A stretch of DNA of 64,000 nucleotides from Streptomyces sp. NRRL F-5727 (GCF_000719555.1 NZ_JOGX01000006.1:124001-188000), one strand, 5' to 3'; shown: positions 33,903 to 43,215, numbered from the stretch's first letter. The notes: generated from the sequence alone by a model not told the origin. Translations and numbers: made by a program.

Positions 33903-36266
33903 TCAGCGCCGCTTGCGCCCCTCGCCGAGCAGCCCCGCCTTCCGCAGCGCGTCCGCCATGGCGCTGTTCGCCGGCGCGGCGGCCTGACCCTGGCCGCGCG
34001 ACTGCCCCCGGTTCTGCCCCTGCCGCTGCTGCGGCGGCCGGCCCCCACGGTCACGCCGCTGCCCGGACGGGGCACCGGGCGCCGCGTCGGACGCCGCCGC
34101 CTCGTCGTCCAGCCGCAGCGTCAGCGAGATCCGCTTCCGCGGGATGTCGACGTCCAGCACCTTCACCTTCACCACGTCCCCCGGCTTCACCACGTCCCGC
34201 GGGTCCTTGACGAAGGTCTTCGACATGGCCGAGACGTGCACCAGGCCGTCCTGGTGCACACCGACGTCGACGAACGCCCCGAACGCCGCCACGTTCGTGA
34301 CGACGCCCTCCAGGACCATCCCGGGCGCCAGGTCGCCGAGCTTCTCGACGCCCTCCTTGAAGGTGGCCGTCTTGAAGGCGGGCCGCGGGTCGCGCCCGGG
34401 CTTCTCCAGCTCGCGCAGGATGTCGGTGACGGTCGGCAGACCGAAGGTCTCGTCCACGAAGTCGCCCGCGCGCAGCGACCGCAGCGTCCCCGTGTCGCCG
34501 ATCAGCGCGGCGACCTCGCCGCCGGTGGTCTTCGCCATCCGCCGCACCACCGGGTACGCCTCCGGGTGCACCGCGGAGGCGTCCAGCGGGTCGTCGCCGC
34601 CCCGGATCCGCAGGAAGCCCGCGCACTGCTCGTACGCCTTCGGGCCGAGCCGGGCCACGTCCTTCAGCGCCCTGCGGGAGCGGAAGGGGCCGTTGGCGTC
34701 GCGGTGCGCCACGATGTTCTCGGCGAGCCCCGCGCTGATCCCGGAGACCCGGGAGAGCAGCGGCGCCGAGGCGGTGTTGACGTCGACGCCGACACCGTTC
34801 ACACAGTCCTCGACGACCGCGTCGAGCGAGCGCGAGAGCTTGGTCTCGGCGAGGTCGTGCTGGTACTGGCCGACGCCGATCGACTTCGGGTCGATCTTCA
34901 CCAGCTCGGCCAGCGGGTCCTGGAGGCGGCGGGCGATCGACACCGCGCCGCGCAACGACACGTCCAGGCCCGGGAGTTCCTGCGAGGCGAAGGCGGAGGC
35001 CGAGTAGACCGAGGCGCCGGCCTCCGAGACCATCACCTTCGTCAGGTTCAACTCGGGGTGCTTGGCCAGGAGTTCACCGGCGAGCTTGTCCGTCTCGCGG
35101 GAGGCCGTGCCGTTGCCGATGGCGACCAGCTCGACCGCGTGCTCCTTCGCCAGCCGCGCCAGCTTCGCCAGCGACTCGTCCCACCGGTTGGCCGGGACGT
35201 GCGGGTAGATCGTGTCGGTGGCGACGACCTTGCCGGTCGCGTCGACCACCGCGACCTTCACGCCGGTACGGAAACCGGGGTCGAGGCCCAGCGTGGCCCG
35301 GGTGCCCGCCGGGGCGGCCAGCAGCAGGTCCCGCAGGTTCGCCGCGAAGACCCGGACGGCCTCGTCCTCGGCGGCCGTCCGCAGCCGCAGCCGCAGGTCG
35401 ATCCCGAGGTGCACCAGGATCCGGGTGCGCCAGGCCCAGCGGACCGTGTCCAGGAGCCACCTGTCGCCGGGGCGGCCCCGGTCGGCGATGCCGAAGCGGC
35501 TCGCCACGATCGGCTCGTACGAGGAGGGCCCGTCGGTGGCCTCCTCCGGCTCCAGCTCCAGGCTGAGCACGTCCTCCTTCTCGCCGCGCAGCATCGCGAG
35601 GACCCGGTGGGAGGGGAGCGCGGTGAACGGCTCGGCGAAGTCGAAGTAGTCGGCGAACTTCGCTCCGTCCTGCTCCTTGCCCTCGCGGACCCTGGCGACC
35701 AGCCGGCCCCGGCCCCACATCCGTTCGCGCAGCTCGCCGATCAGGTCGGCGTCCTCGGAGAACTTCTCGGTGAGGATCGCCCGCGCGCCCTCCAGGGCCG
35801 CCGACGCGTCGGCCACGCCCTTGTCCGCGTCCACGAACGCGGCCGCGGCGGCGGCCGGCTCCACCGACGGATCGGCCAGCAGCCCCTCCGCCAGCGGTGC
35901 GAGGCCCGCCTCGCGGGCGATCTGCGCCTTGGTCCGCCGCTTCGGCTTGAACGGCAGGTAGATGTCCTCCAGGCGCGCCTTGGTGTCGGCGGCCAGGATC
36001 CGGGCCTCCAGGTCCTCGGTGAGCTTGCCCTGCTCGCGCACCGAGTCGAGGACGGCGGTCCGCCGGTCCTCCAGCTCCCGCAGGTACCGCAGCCGCTCCT
36101 CCAGGGTGCGGAGCTGCGCGTCGTCGAGCATCTCGGTCGCTTCCTTGCGGTAGCGCGCGATGAACGGCACGGTGGAGCCGCCGTCGAGCAGCTCGACCGC
36201 CGCCTTCACCTGTCGCTCGCGTACGCCGAGCTCCTCGGCGATCCTTGCTTCGATGGACGTCGTCAC
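33903..36266 (-). CDS. tex: Tex family RNA-binding transcription accessory protein
   Basis: This 787-aa cytoplasmic nucleic-acid-binding protein is of the Tex/Spt6 family. Order of domains: N-terminal helical Tex_N (1 to about 190; EELGVRERQVKAAVELLDGG), a YqgF/RuvX-like domain from about 325 (LGLDPGFRTGVKVAVVD), helix-hairpin-helix modules (about 490-560), an S1 domain (about 648-720, GMVLEGVVTNVAAFGAFVDVG), and an Arg/Gly/Gln-rich tail. Homologues associate with RNA polymerase or ribosomes and affect toxin and stress gene expression. GTG start at 36266. Confidence 0.96.
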   Translation of the reverse strand: MTTSIEARIAEELGVRERQVKAAVELLDGGSTVPFIARYRKEATEMLDDAQLRTLEERLRYLRELEDRRTAVLDSVREQGKLTEDLEARILAADTKARLEDIYLPFKPKRRTKAQIAREAGLAPLAEGLLADPSVEPAAAAAAFVDADKGVADASAALEGARAILTEKFSEDADLIGELRERMWGRGRLVARVREGKEQDGAKFADYFDFAEPFTALPSHRVLAMLRGEKEDVLSLELEPEEATDGPSSYEPIVASRFGIADRGRPGDRWLLDTVRWAWRTRILVHLGIDLRLRLRTAAEDEAVRVFAANLRDLLLAAPAGTRATLGLDPGFRTGVKVAVVDATGKVVATDTIYPHVPANRWDESLAKLARLAKEHAVELVAIGNGTASRETDKLAGELLAKHPELNLTKVMVSEAGASVYSASAFASQELPGLDVSLRGAVSIARRLQDPLAELVKIDPKSIGVGQYQHDLAETKLSRSLDAVVEDCVNGVGVDVNTASAPLLSRVSGISAGLAENIVAHRDANGPFRSRRALKDVARLGPKAYEQCAGFLRIRGGDDPLDASAVHPEAYPVVRRMAKTTGGEVAALIGDTGTLRSLRAGDFVDETFGLPTVTDILRELEKPGRDPRPAFKTATFKEGVEKLGDLAPGMVLEGVVTNVAAFGAFVDVGVHQDGLVHVSAMSKTFVKDPRDVVKPGDVVKVKVLDVDIPRKRISLTLRLDDEAAASDAAPGAPSGQRRDRGGRPPQQRQGQNRGQSRGQGQAAAPANSAMADALRKAGLLGEGRKRR

Positions 36267-36380
36267 GGTGTCCCGACTCGCCTTCTCGTGCCTGCTGCTT
36301 GCGAGTGCATTGTGCCGGGTCGGTCACCCGTACGCGGCAACCGACCCGTCTCCGCGCGCGCCGCGCGGCGCCGCCGGGGC

Positions 36381-37247
36381 TCAGCCCTTGCCGACGAGGT
36401 CGGCGGGGAAGGCGCCCGCGCCCGCGGCGGCGACCAGGAAGCCGCGGCCCAGCTCGGTGAGCCGCTCCACGCCGGCCGCGCCGAGGTGCTCGTACGGGGC
36501 GGCGTCCAGGCGGTCGGTGGCGGTTTCGAGCTCCGCGCGGAGCCGGACGCCGTTCTCCGTCAGCTCGCCGTCGGCGTCGAGGATCCCGCGCCCGCGCAGC
36601 CGCTCCTGGGCGGCCTCCCAGTCGGCCCGGCTCCAGCCCCGGGAGCCGAGGACCCAGCGCGGCGACATGCCCTTCCCGGTGGCCGTGTGGGAGACCAGCG
36701 CCTCGACCGGGTCGAGGCCGGCGGCGAGCAGGGCCGCCAGGTGCCCGTCGCCGCGGTGCTCGCGGAGCAGGGTCGCCGCGTGCCAGTAGGCGAGGTGCGG
36801 CTCCTCGGGGACCGGCAGGTCCGCGTTGGCCGCGTACAGCGGGCGGGCGTGCCGGGTGCACGCCTCGGCGGCCTTCAGGGCGAGCCCGGCGGCCTCGGCC
36901 ATCTCCGGGGAGGCGACGGCCTCCTCGCCGAGGAGCCGGCGCAGGGTGGCGTCGGCGGCCCGCAGCCGGGCGTCGAGGACGGCGGCGGGGGAGGCGGTCT
37001 CCCAGACGGCCGGCAGGTGCCGGGCGAGCAGCTCGTGGTTGTAGTTGTAGAAGGTCGCGGCGACCGGGCCGGCGCCCACGGGGCCGAGCGGGGCGCTGCG
37101 CGCGGCGAGCCGCATCGCGCTGGTGTCGGTGTGGCCGAGCGCGCCGAACTCCCGGTCCAGGTCGGGGGAGAAGTACAGCGTCGAGTGGATCGGGTTGAGG
37201 ACGCCCAGGCAGTGGCGGCCGGCCTTCGGGGGCAGCGTGGTGGTCAT
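36381..37247 (-). CDS. SCO6745-type (SalK-like) conserved protein
   Basis: This 288-aa protein matches a family common in Streptomyces, recognised by GRHCLGVLNPIHSTLYFSPD, a long Ala/Leu-rich helical centre, and SRGWSRADWEAAQERLRGRG, a winged-helix-like segment close to the C-terminus. The end, AGAFPADLVGKG, is typical. It may bind nucleic acids or protein, but no function is established. It is monocistronic and divergent from the GlxA regulator. Confidence 0.85.
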   Translation of the reverse strand: MTTTLPPKAGRHCLGVLNPIHSTLYFSPDLDREFGALGHTDTSAMRLAARSAPLGPVGAGPVAATFYNYNHELLARHLPAVWETASPAAVLDARLRAADATLRRLLGEEAVASPEMAEAAGLALKAAEACTRHARPLYAANADLPVPEEPHLAYWHAATLLREHRGDGHLAALLAAGLDPVEALVSHTATGKGMSPRWVLGSRGWSRADWEAAQERLRGRGILDADGELTENGVRLRAELETATDRLDAAPYEHLGAAGVERLTELGRGFLVAAAGAGAFPADLVGKG

Positions 37248-37362
37248 GCGCAGAACCTAACCGACTGCTTGGTACGGAGGGAACCGCCTCCGGACGCGGA
37301 TGGCAGGAAAGGTGGGGTCGTCGTCCTTGCGGCCGTCCGCGCCGGGCCCGAAGGATGGAGCC

Positions 37363-38337
37363 ATGACCCCGCGCCCCGTCCTCGTCGTCCTCTTCGACGG
37401 CGTACAGAGCCTCGACGTCACCGGACCCGTCGAGGTGTTCCACGCCGCCGGCTGGGCCTCGGGCGCCGCGGAGGACCCGTACCCGATCCGTACCGCCTCC
37501 CTGGACGGCGGACCGGTCCGCACCGGCAGCGGACTGCGGATCCTCCCCGACACCGGACTCGCCGAGGCCGTCGCCGACTGGCCGCCGCACACCCTCGTCG
37601 TGCCCGGCGGCGACGGCACCCGGGGCTCCGACCCGGCCCTCGTCGACTGGCTGCGCGTCCACGGCCCGCGCGCCGAGCGGCTGGTCTCGGTCTGCACCGG
37701 GGCGCTGCGGCTCGCCGAGGCGGGGCTCCTCGACGGGCACCGGGCCACCACCCACTGGATGGCCTGCGAGCACCTCGCCCGCCGCCATCCGGAGGTCGAC
37801 GTCGACCCCGAGCCCATCTTCGTCCGGGACGGCCGGATCTCGACCTCCGCCGGGGTCACCGCCGGCATCGACCTGGCGCTCGCCCTGGTGGAGGAGGACC
37901 TGGGCCGGGAGGCGGCGCTCGCCATCGCCCGGATGCTGGTGGTCTTCCTCCGCCGACCGGGCAACCAGGCCCAGTTCAGCGCCCAGCTCGCCGCCCAGAC
38001 CGCGCGCCGCGAACCGCTGCGCGACGTCCAGGCGTGGATCGCCGAGCACCCCGACGAGGACCTGTCCGTCGACCGGCTCGCCGCCCGCGCCCGGCTCTCG
38101 CCCCGTCACTTCGCCCGCACCTTCCACGCCGAGACCGGGGTCACCCCGGGCCGTTACGTCGACCGGATCCGCCTCGAACACGCCCGCAGGCTCCTGGAGG
38201 AGACCACCGGCGGGGTCGAGGAGGTCTCCCGGGCCGCCGGCTACGGCACCCCCGAGGCGATGCGCCGCGCCTTCGTGAAGGCGCTCGGCACCGCCCCGGC
38301 CGACTACCGCCGCCGCTTCCACGCACCCGTCAGCTGA
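37363..38337 (+). CDS. GlxA-family transcriptional regulator (DJ-1/PfpI + AraC HTH)
   Basis: This 324-aa protein joins an N-terminal DJ-1/PfpI domain (about 1-190; VVLFDGVQSLDVTGPVEVF, SVCTGALRLAEAGLL with the nucleophile-elbow Cys, ATTHW) to a C-terminal AraC-type pair of HTHs (about 225-320; LARTF region RLSPRHFARTFHAETG, then AAGYGTPEAMRRAF). The elbow suggests that the sensor domain binds a small ligand. The PfpI gene follows after 11 bp in the same direction and may be its target or partner. Confidence 0.93.
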   Translation: MTPRPVLVVLFDGVQSLDVTGPVEVFHAAGWASGAAEDPYPIRTASLDGGPVRTGSGLRILPDTGLAEAVADWPPHTLVVPGGDGTRGSDPALVDWLRVHGPRAERLVSVCTGALRLAEAGLLDGHRATTHWMACEHLARRHPEVDVDPEPIFVRDGRISTSAGVTAGIDLALALVEEDLGREAALAIARMLVVFLRRPGNQAQFSAQLAAQTARREPLRDVQAWIAEHPDEDLSVDRLAARARLSPRHFARTFHAETGVTPGRYVDRIRLEHARRLLEETTGGVEEVSRAAGYGTPEAMRRAFVKALGTAPADYRRRFHAPVS

Positions 38338-38348
38338 AAGGGACCGCC

Positions 38349-38990
38349 ATGCAGATCGCCGTGCTCCTCTTCGAGGGCTTCACCACGCTCGACGCCGTCG
38401 GCCCGTACGAGATCCTCTCCCGGCTCCCCGGCGCGGAGACCGTCTTCGTCGCCAAGGCGCCCGGCCCGGTCCGCAACGACCAGGGCAACCTCGCGCTCGT
38501 CGCCGACAAGTCCCTCGCCGACGTGCCGCACCCGGACATCGTCCTCGTCCCCGGCGGCCCCGAGACCCGTCAGGCCATGCACGACCCGGAGATCCGGGAG
38601 TGGCTCCGCACGGCCGACGCCACCAGCACCTGGACCACCTCGGTCTGCACCGGCGCGCTGCTGCTCGCCGCCGCCGGACTCCTCGACGGCCGCCGCGCGA
38701 CCACCCACTGGCTGGCCTACGAGGAGCTGCGCGCCCTCGGCGTCGAGCCGACCGGCGAGCGGGTCGTCTTCGACGGCAAGTACGTGACGGCCGCCGGCGT
38801 CTCCTCCGGCATCGACATGGGCCTGCATCTGCTCGGCCGGATCGCCGGCGACGACGCCGCCATGACCGTCCAGCTGCTCACCGAGTACGACCCGCAGCCG
38901 CCGTACGACGCGGGCTCCCCGCTCAAGGCCCCCGCCCACCTGGTCGAGCGCTGGCGCGAGGTCCGTACCGAGGACCTGCCCCAGGGCTGA
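38349..38990 (+). CDS. DJ-1/PfpI family protein (isonitrile hydratase-like)
   Basis: This 213-aa single-domain protein has the nucleophile elbow SVCTGALLLAAAGLL with the conserved cysteine, a Glu-containing EILSRL helix near residue 20, and THWLAYEELRALGV, as in isonitrile hydratase InhA and similar enzymes. Its closest paralogue is the sensor half of the GlxA protein upstream (11 bp away), which indicates duplication and cotranscription. Confidence 0.92.
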   Translation: MQIAVLLFEGFTTLDAVGPYEILSRLPGAETVFVAKAPGPVRNDQGNLALVADKSLADVPHPDIVLVPGGPETRQAMHDPEIREWLRTADATSTWTTSVCTGALLLAAAGLLDGRRATTHWLAYEELRALGVEPTGERVVFDGKYVTAAGVSSGIDMGLHLLGRIAGDDAAMTVQLLTEYDPQPPYDAGSPLKAPAHLVERWREVRTEDLPQG

Positions 38991-38991
38991 C

Positions 38992-39744
38992 TCAGAGCCC
39001 GTACGTGAAGCGGGGCGCGCGGCGCTCCAGGAAGGCGGCGACACCCTCCGCGGTGTCGCCGCTGCCCCGCGCCTGGGCGGTCCAGTGCGCGTCCCGGTCG
39101 AGGCGCCCGTCGGCGAACTCCTTGGCCGCCGCCTGGGTCAGCAGCGAGCGGGCGGTGAGGACCCGGCAGAACTCCTCCACCCGCTTCGCCAGCCCCTCCG
39201 CCGGGTGCACCTCGTCCACGAAGCCGGTCCGCAGCGCCCGCCCGGTGTCGATCAACTCGCCGGAGAAGAGCAGGTACTTGGCGGTGGCCGGGCCGACCAG
39301 GGCGGTGAGCCGCCGGGTCGACGAGGAGGGGTAGACGATGCCCAGCTTCGCCGGGGTGATCCCGAACCGGGCGCCCTCCGCCGCGAACCGCAGGTCGCAG
39401 GCGCCGGCCAGCTGGCTGCCGCCGCCGACGCAGTAGCCGCGGACGGCGGCGAGGGTCGGCTTGGGGAAGGCGGCGAGCGCCTCCTCGGCGCGGACGGCCA
39501 GCGCCTGCTGCTCGTCGCCCGGCTCGCGCAGCGTCGAGATGTCGGCGCCGGCGCAGAAGGTGTCGCCCGCGCCGGTCAGCACCAGCACCCGGACCGCGGG
39601 ATCGGCGGCGAGGCGGTCGAGGACGGCGGGCAGCGACCGCCACATCCCGGCCGTCATGGCGTTGCGCTTGGCCGGGTTGCTGATGACGAGGGTCGCGACC
39701 CCGTCCGTGACGCTGTCGACGAGCCGGGGCTCCACGGTCTCCAT
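38992..39744 (-). CDS. Enoyl-CoA hydratase/isomerase family protein
   Basis: This 250-aa crotonase-fold protein has AKRNAMTAGMWRSLP, the oxyanion-hole loops GDTFCAGADISTLRE and GYCVGGGSQLAGACDLRFA, and GITPAKLGIVYPSSSTRRL. The first catalytic Glu of classical hydratases is replaced in the GGGSQL loop (Gln/Ser), so it may be an isomerase, hydrolase or decarboxylase rather than a hydratase. It ends 2 bp from the stop of the PfpI gene on the other strand, without overlap. Confidence 0.92.
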   Translation of the reverse strand: METVEPRLVDSVTDGVATLVISNPAKRNAMTAGMWRSLPAVLDRLAADPAVRVLVLTGAGDTFCAGADISTLREPGDEQQALAVRAEEALAAFPKPTLAAVRGYCVGGGSQLAGACDLRFAAEGARFGITPAKLGIVYPSSSTRRLTALVGPATAKYLLFSGELIDTGRALRTGFVDEVHPAEGLAKRVEEFCRVLTARSLLTQAAAKEFADGRLDRDAHWTAQARGSGDTAEGVAAFLERRAPRFTYGL

Positions 39745-39815
39745 GGCCGGATGCTATCCAGCGGTGCCGATCGTACGATCAGGAAGGGGTCGTCAGGCAG
39801 CCGTGAGGAGGCACG

Positions 39816-40481
39816 ATGGCCAGGAAGTCCCGGGACGAGGCCCTCGATCCCGTCCAGGAGATGGCCCGCGAGGGGAAGAAGCTGGGCCGGAGCTTCGGCT
39901 GGCTGGCCGCGCTCGGCGTGATCCTGGTGGTCTGCGGGATCGTCGGCCTGGTCTACACCGGGCTCGCCACCCTCACCTCCATGTGGCTCTTCGGCTGGCT
40001 GCTGCTGATCGGCGGCCTGGTGGGCCTGCTCCAGGCGTACTCGTCGCGGGGCACCAGCTACTTCTGGCTGGCGGCGGTGGTCGCGGCGGTGAACCTCGCG
40101 GCCGGTTGCGTGGTGCTGCGCCACCCGGAGGGCACGGCCGAGGCGCTGACCATGTTCGCCGCCCTGCTCTTCCTCACCGGCGGGGTCTTCCGGCTGGTCG
40201 GCAGCGTGGTGGTGCGCGGCCCGCAGTTCGGGTGGACGCTGCTCCAGGGCGCCTTCGGGGTGCTCCTGGGAGTTCTGGTGCTCTTCGACTGGCCGGACAG
40301 CAGCCGGTACGTCATCGGCGTGTTCTTCTCGCTGGCGCTGCTCTTCGACGGCCTCGGGCTGGTCGCGATCGGCGTCGGCGGCCGGCGGATCGTCGGCATG
40401 GTCACCCCGCAGCCGGAACCGGCCACGGACCAGCCCCCGGTGGTGCCCCCGGAAAACGCGCAGGATCAGTCGAACAACTGA
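39816..40481 (+). CDS. HdeD/DUF308 family membrane protein
   Basis: This 221-aa integral membrane protein has six hydrophobic helices (about residues 28-200), short loops and a Pro-rich cytoplasmic tail. The paired SMWLFGWLLLIGGLVGLLQA and MFAALLFLTGGVFRLVGS helices are characteristic of HdeD/DUF308 proteins, linked in enterobacteria to acid resistance. The ATG follows GTGAGGAGG. GATCGTACGATC (39769-39780), a perfect palindrome, lies in its promoter region. Confidence 0.9.
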   Translation: MARKSRDEALDPVQEMAREGKKLGRSFGWLAALGVILVVCGIVGLVYTGLATLTSMWLFGWLLLIGGLVGLLQAYSSRGTSYFWLAAVVAAVNLAAGCVVLRHPEGTAEALTMFAALLFLTGGVFRLVGSVVVRGPQFGWTLLQGAFGVLLGVLVLFDWPDSSRYVIGVFFSLALLFDGLGLVAIGVGGRRIVGMVTPQPEPATDQPPVVPPENAQDQSNN

Positions 40482-40611
40482 CGTCGGCATACGCCCTCGA
40501 TCAGAAGGTGGCCGATAGATGTCGACTTCTGGTCAGTAGGTCGGGAGACCCCTCCGGATTGCCAAGACTCGAAGCGTGGCGAGAATCGAGCACGAGGGTG
40601 GGAACCGGACC

Positions 40612-41130
40612 ATGGAGACCCGCGGAGGTGTCCCCGCCCGGCCACCGTCCTACGAAGGAGTCTGGCGCTTCACCGCTCCCGCGGTCGACGTCTCCGTCCC
40701 CCAGGCCCGGCACGCGGTACGCGACCTGCTGGCCCGCCAGGGAGTTCCGGTCCACGAGGACATCCGGCACGGGCTGTTGCTGATCGTCTCCGAGCTGGTG
40801 ACCAACGCCGTGCGGCACGCGGCGCTGCTCTCCCCGGAGATAGCGGTCGAGGTGGCCATCGGGCCGGAGTGGGTGCGGGTGTCCGTCGAGGACAACCACC
40901 CCTACCGGCCCAAGGCGCTGGAGGCGGACTACGGCCAGACCGGCGGCCGGGGGCTGCTCCTGGTGAAGGAGATCGCCCTGGAGTCCGGCGGCGCCTGCGA
41001 CGTCGAGCACACCGCGGGCGGCGGAAAGATCATCTGGGCGGCGCTGCCCCTGGCCCCGATGGCACCGGGGCCGGGGACGGCGACGGACGGCCGGGTCACC
41101 AGCCCCCGGCAGGACCCGTCAGCTCCCTGA
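40612..41130 (+). CDS. Histidine-kinase-like ATPase (RsbW/anti-sigma type)
   Basis: This 172-aa GHKL-fold ATPase has all the expected motifs: ELVTNAVRH (N-box), VSVEDNHPYRP (G1), GGRGLLLVKEIA (G2), and KIIWAALPL. Streptomyces carries dozens of such proteins, acting as kinases or anti-sigma factors in partner-switching. No cognate sigma or anti-sigma antagonist is adjacent. I chose the ATG at 40612; an in-frame GTG at 40576 would add 12 residues and has a poor ribosome binding site. Its last 35 bp overlap the convergent idi gene. Upstream, GATCAGAAG (40499-40507) and CTTCTGGTC (40526-40534) can pair and may regulate it or end the upstream gene. Confidence 0.9.
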   Translation: METRGGVPARPPSYEGVWRFTAPAVDVSVPQARHAVRDLLARQGVPVHEDIRHGLLLIVSELVTNAVRHAALLSPEIAVEVAIGPEWVRVSVEDNHPYRPKALEADYGQTGGRGLLLVKEIALESGGACDVEHTAGGGKIIWAALPLAPMAPGPGTATDGRVTSPRQDPSAP

Positions 41131-41728
41131 TCGCGGGCCGGGCCGCGTCGAGCACCGTCATGAACCAGGCGGAGAACGGCGCGGCCGCGTGCCGCTCGGC
41201 CAGCTCCGACGCGGTGACGAAGGCGTACTCGCCGATCTCCTCCGGGTCCGGCCGCGGCGTGGCCTGCACCAGGCCGACGAAGAGGTGGTTGAACTCCTGC
41301 TCCACCAGGCCCGAGGCCGGGTCCGGGTGGTTGTAGCGGACGGTGCCGGCCTCGCCCATCAGGGTGGGGGAGACGCCGAGCTCCTCGAAGGTGCGCCGGG
41401 CGGCGGCCGCGAACGGCGCCTCGCCCGGGTAGGGGTGCCCGCAGCAGGTGTTCGACCAGACGCCGGGGGAGTGGTACTTGCCGAGCGCCCGGCGCTGGAG
41501 CAGCAGCCGGCCCTCCTCGTCGAAGAGGAAGACCGAGAACGCGCGGTGCAGCTGGCCGGGGGCCTGGTGGGCGGCGAGCTTCTCCGCCGTGCCGATGGTG
41601 TTCCCGGCCTCGTCGACCAGTTCCAGCATGATCGGCTCCGGGGTGGCGGACGGCTCCGTGCCGTTCGACGAGAGCTTCGACGCAAGCCCCGGCGCGATCT
41701 CGGCCGTGGTGCCCTGTGTGGTCGGCAT
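41096..41728 (-). CDS. idi: Isopentenyl-diphosphate delta-isomerase, type 1
   Basis: This 210-aa Nudix-type enzyme interconverts isopentenyl and dimethylallyl diphosphate. Active-site cysteine is in WSNTCCGHPYPGE, the Nudix-like metal Glu/His set in AAARRTFEELG, and the catalytic Glu in VEQEFNHLFVG. The start ATG at 41728 has AAGGA upstream; the extra N-terminal residues of a longer frame have no ribosome binding site. With the hopanoid operon 10 kb away, it may supply the C5 units for squalene. It overlaps the end of the convergent ATPase gene. Confidence 0.95.
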   Translation of the reverse strand: MPTTQGTTAEIAPGLASKLSSNGTEPSATPEPIMLELVDEAGNTIGTAEKLAAHQAPGQLHRAFSVFLFDEEGRLLLQRRALGKYHSPGVWSNTCCGHPYPGEAPFAAAARRTFEELGVSPTLMGEAGTVRYNHPDPASGLVEQEFNHLFVGLVQATPRPDPEEIGEYAFVTASELAERHAAAPFSAWFMTVLDAARPAIRELTGPAGGW

Positions 41729-41815
41729 ACCCATCCTTCGCTTCGGTCCTCGGCCCGTGAGGGCCACCCCAGTCTGCCGTACAAAACCGGCTTGTCCGCA
41801 CTTCGGCGGCCGGAG

Positions 41816-41864
41816 CCCGCCGCTCCCACCGCACCGGAGTACACCGGGGCGGGGGAGCGGCGGG
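41816..41864 (-). terminator. Terminator after the methyltransferase-GNAT gene
   Basis: A perfect 12-bp stem (41816-41827 with 41853-41864) with a 25-nt loop lies 16 bp past the stop of the gene ending at 41880. Confidence 0.65.
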
Positions 41865-41879
41865 TCCGTCAGGGGCAGG

Positions 41880-43145
41880 TCAGACCCCGAAAGCCGCCGG
41901 ATAGGCGATCGTGCCCGACGGGAGCGGAACCGAACCGTCCAGGACCAGCGCCATCATCGCTTCGTCCGGAACCTCGAAACCTGGCTTGATTCCGTATGCG
42001 GACGCCCGTACGAAACCGAACCGGGGGTAGTACTCCGGATGGCCCAGCACGAGCACCAGCGGCTCGCCCGCGAGCCGCGCCGCGTCGAGCGCCGCCCGGA
42101 CGACGGCCTGCCCGGCCCCCGTGCGCTGGTGCTCCGGCGCCACCGAGACCGGTGCCAGCGCGGCGGCCGGCGCCCCGTCCACCCGGCAGCGGGTGACCAG
42201 CGCGTGCGCGGCGACCGAGCCGTCCGGGGCCTCGGCGACCACCGAGAGCCCGGGCAGCCAGGCGTCCGGGTCGGCGCGCAGGGCGTCGACCAGTTCCGCC
42301 TCCGCCGGTGACCCGAAGGCCGCCGCCACGACCTCCCGCACCGCCGCGTGGTCGGACTCCCGCTCGGTGCGGGTCGGCCAGCGGGGATCGGCCGGGCGGA
42401 GGACCAGGCCCGCGTAGCCGTAGTCGCCGCCGTGGTCGCGCCGGAGCGCGATCTCGGCCCGGGCGCCCGCCACGGCCTCGGCCATGCCCGGCACCGAGGT
42501 GTCGGCGGCGTCGGCGTGCGCGGCCAGCGGGACGTAGTACTCGTCCCAGTCGCCGTCGGGCTGGGTGAAGGTGCCGAGCACGTGGTACCCGGCCGCCACC
42601 GCGACGGCGGCGAGCTCGGCGACCGTACGCAGCGGATAGTGCTCGTCCCAGAAGGCGCGGGCCTCCGGGGCGGGTGCGTCCGTGGTCCACACGCACTCGG
42701 TGAGGACCAGCGTCCCTCCCGGCGCGAGCAGCCGGCGCCACTCGGCGAGCGCCCGGTCGAAGCCGAGCACGAAGACCGAGCTCTCGGCCCAGACCAGGTC
42801 GAAGGAGCCGTCGGGGCAGGGCAGCGCGCCCATGTCGCCCCGTACCGGACGGACGGACTCGGTGAGACCGCGCTCGGCCGCCGCCGCGCGCAGCTCGTCG
42901 AGGAACGGCTCGTGGGTGTCGACGGCCGTCACCTCGGCGCCCGCCTCGGCGGCCAGGAGCAGCGTGGAGCGGCCCGGGCCGCAGCCCAGGTCGAGCACGC
43001 GCGGACGCTCGGGCAGCGGTCCCGCGAGCGAGAGGAGACGGCGGGTGGTGGCGTCGGAGCCGGGACCCTGCCGCGGAAGGCCGTGGTGCAGGGCGAAGAA
43101 GGCGTCGTGGGACGCCGAAGTGTGCTGGATGTCGTTGTCGGACAA
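41880..43145 (-). CDS. Fusion protein: class I SAM methyltransferase + GNAT acetyltransferase
   Basis: This 421-aa protein has two enzymatic domains. Residues about 40-245 are a SAM-dependent methyltransferase (VLDLGCGPGRSTLLLAAEAG; RGDMGALPCPDGSFDLVWAE; the LLAPGGTLVLTE strand). Residues about 258-421 are a GNAT N-acetyltransferase (EREREVVAAAFG region; ALAPVSVAPEHQRTGAGQAVV with the acetyl-CoA loop; LVLGHPEYYPRFGF). The GNAT half resembles the YhbS-type. The start is a TTG at 43145 with AAGGG 11 bases upstream; this rare start fits control by translation. A small leader ORF with a ribosome-site-sequestering repeat precedes it. Substrates are unknown. Confidence 0.88.
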   Translation of the reverse strand: MSDNDIQHTSASHDAFFALHHGLPRQGPGSDATTRRLLSLAGPLPERPRVLDLGCGPGRSTLLLAAEAGAEVTAVDTHEPFLDELRAAAAERGLTESVRPVRGDMGALPCPDGSFDLVWAESSVFVLGFDRALAEWRRLLAPGGTLVLTECVWTTDAPAPEARAFWDEHYPLRTVAELAAVAVAAGYHVLGTFTQPDGDWDEYYVPLAAHADAADTSVPGMAEAVAGARAEIALRRDHGGDYGYAGLVLRPADPRWPTRTERESDHAAVREVVAAAFGSPAEAELVDALRADPDAWLPGLSVVAEAPDGSVAAHALVTRCRVDGAPAAALAPVSVAPEHQRTGAGQAVVRAALDAARLAGEPLVLVLGHPEYYPRFGFVRASAYGIKPGFEVPDEAMMALVLDGSVPLPSGTIAYPAAFGV

Positions 43146-43215
43146 CGTGGAAACCCTTGGTGTGAAAGGGTCCCGGCCGACGACGTGACGGACCGGTGGA
43201 AGTACCGGGATCAGG

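Noticed and set aside
33885..38990. A plus-strand open frame of about 1,700 codons
   Set aside because: Most of it lies opposite tex and the SCO6745-type gene and is the shadow of GC-rich codon use. Only its last 213 codons (from 38349) are a real gene, the DJ-1/PfpI protein.
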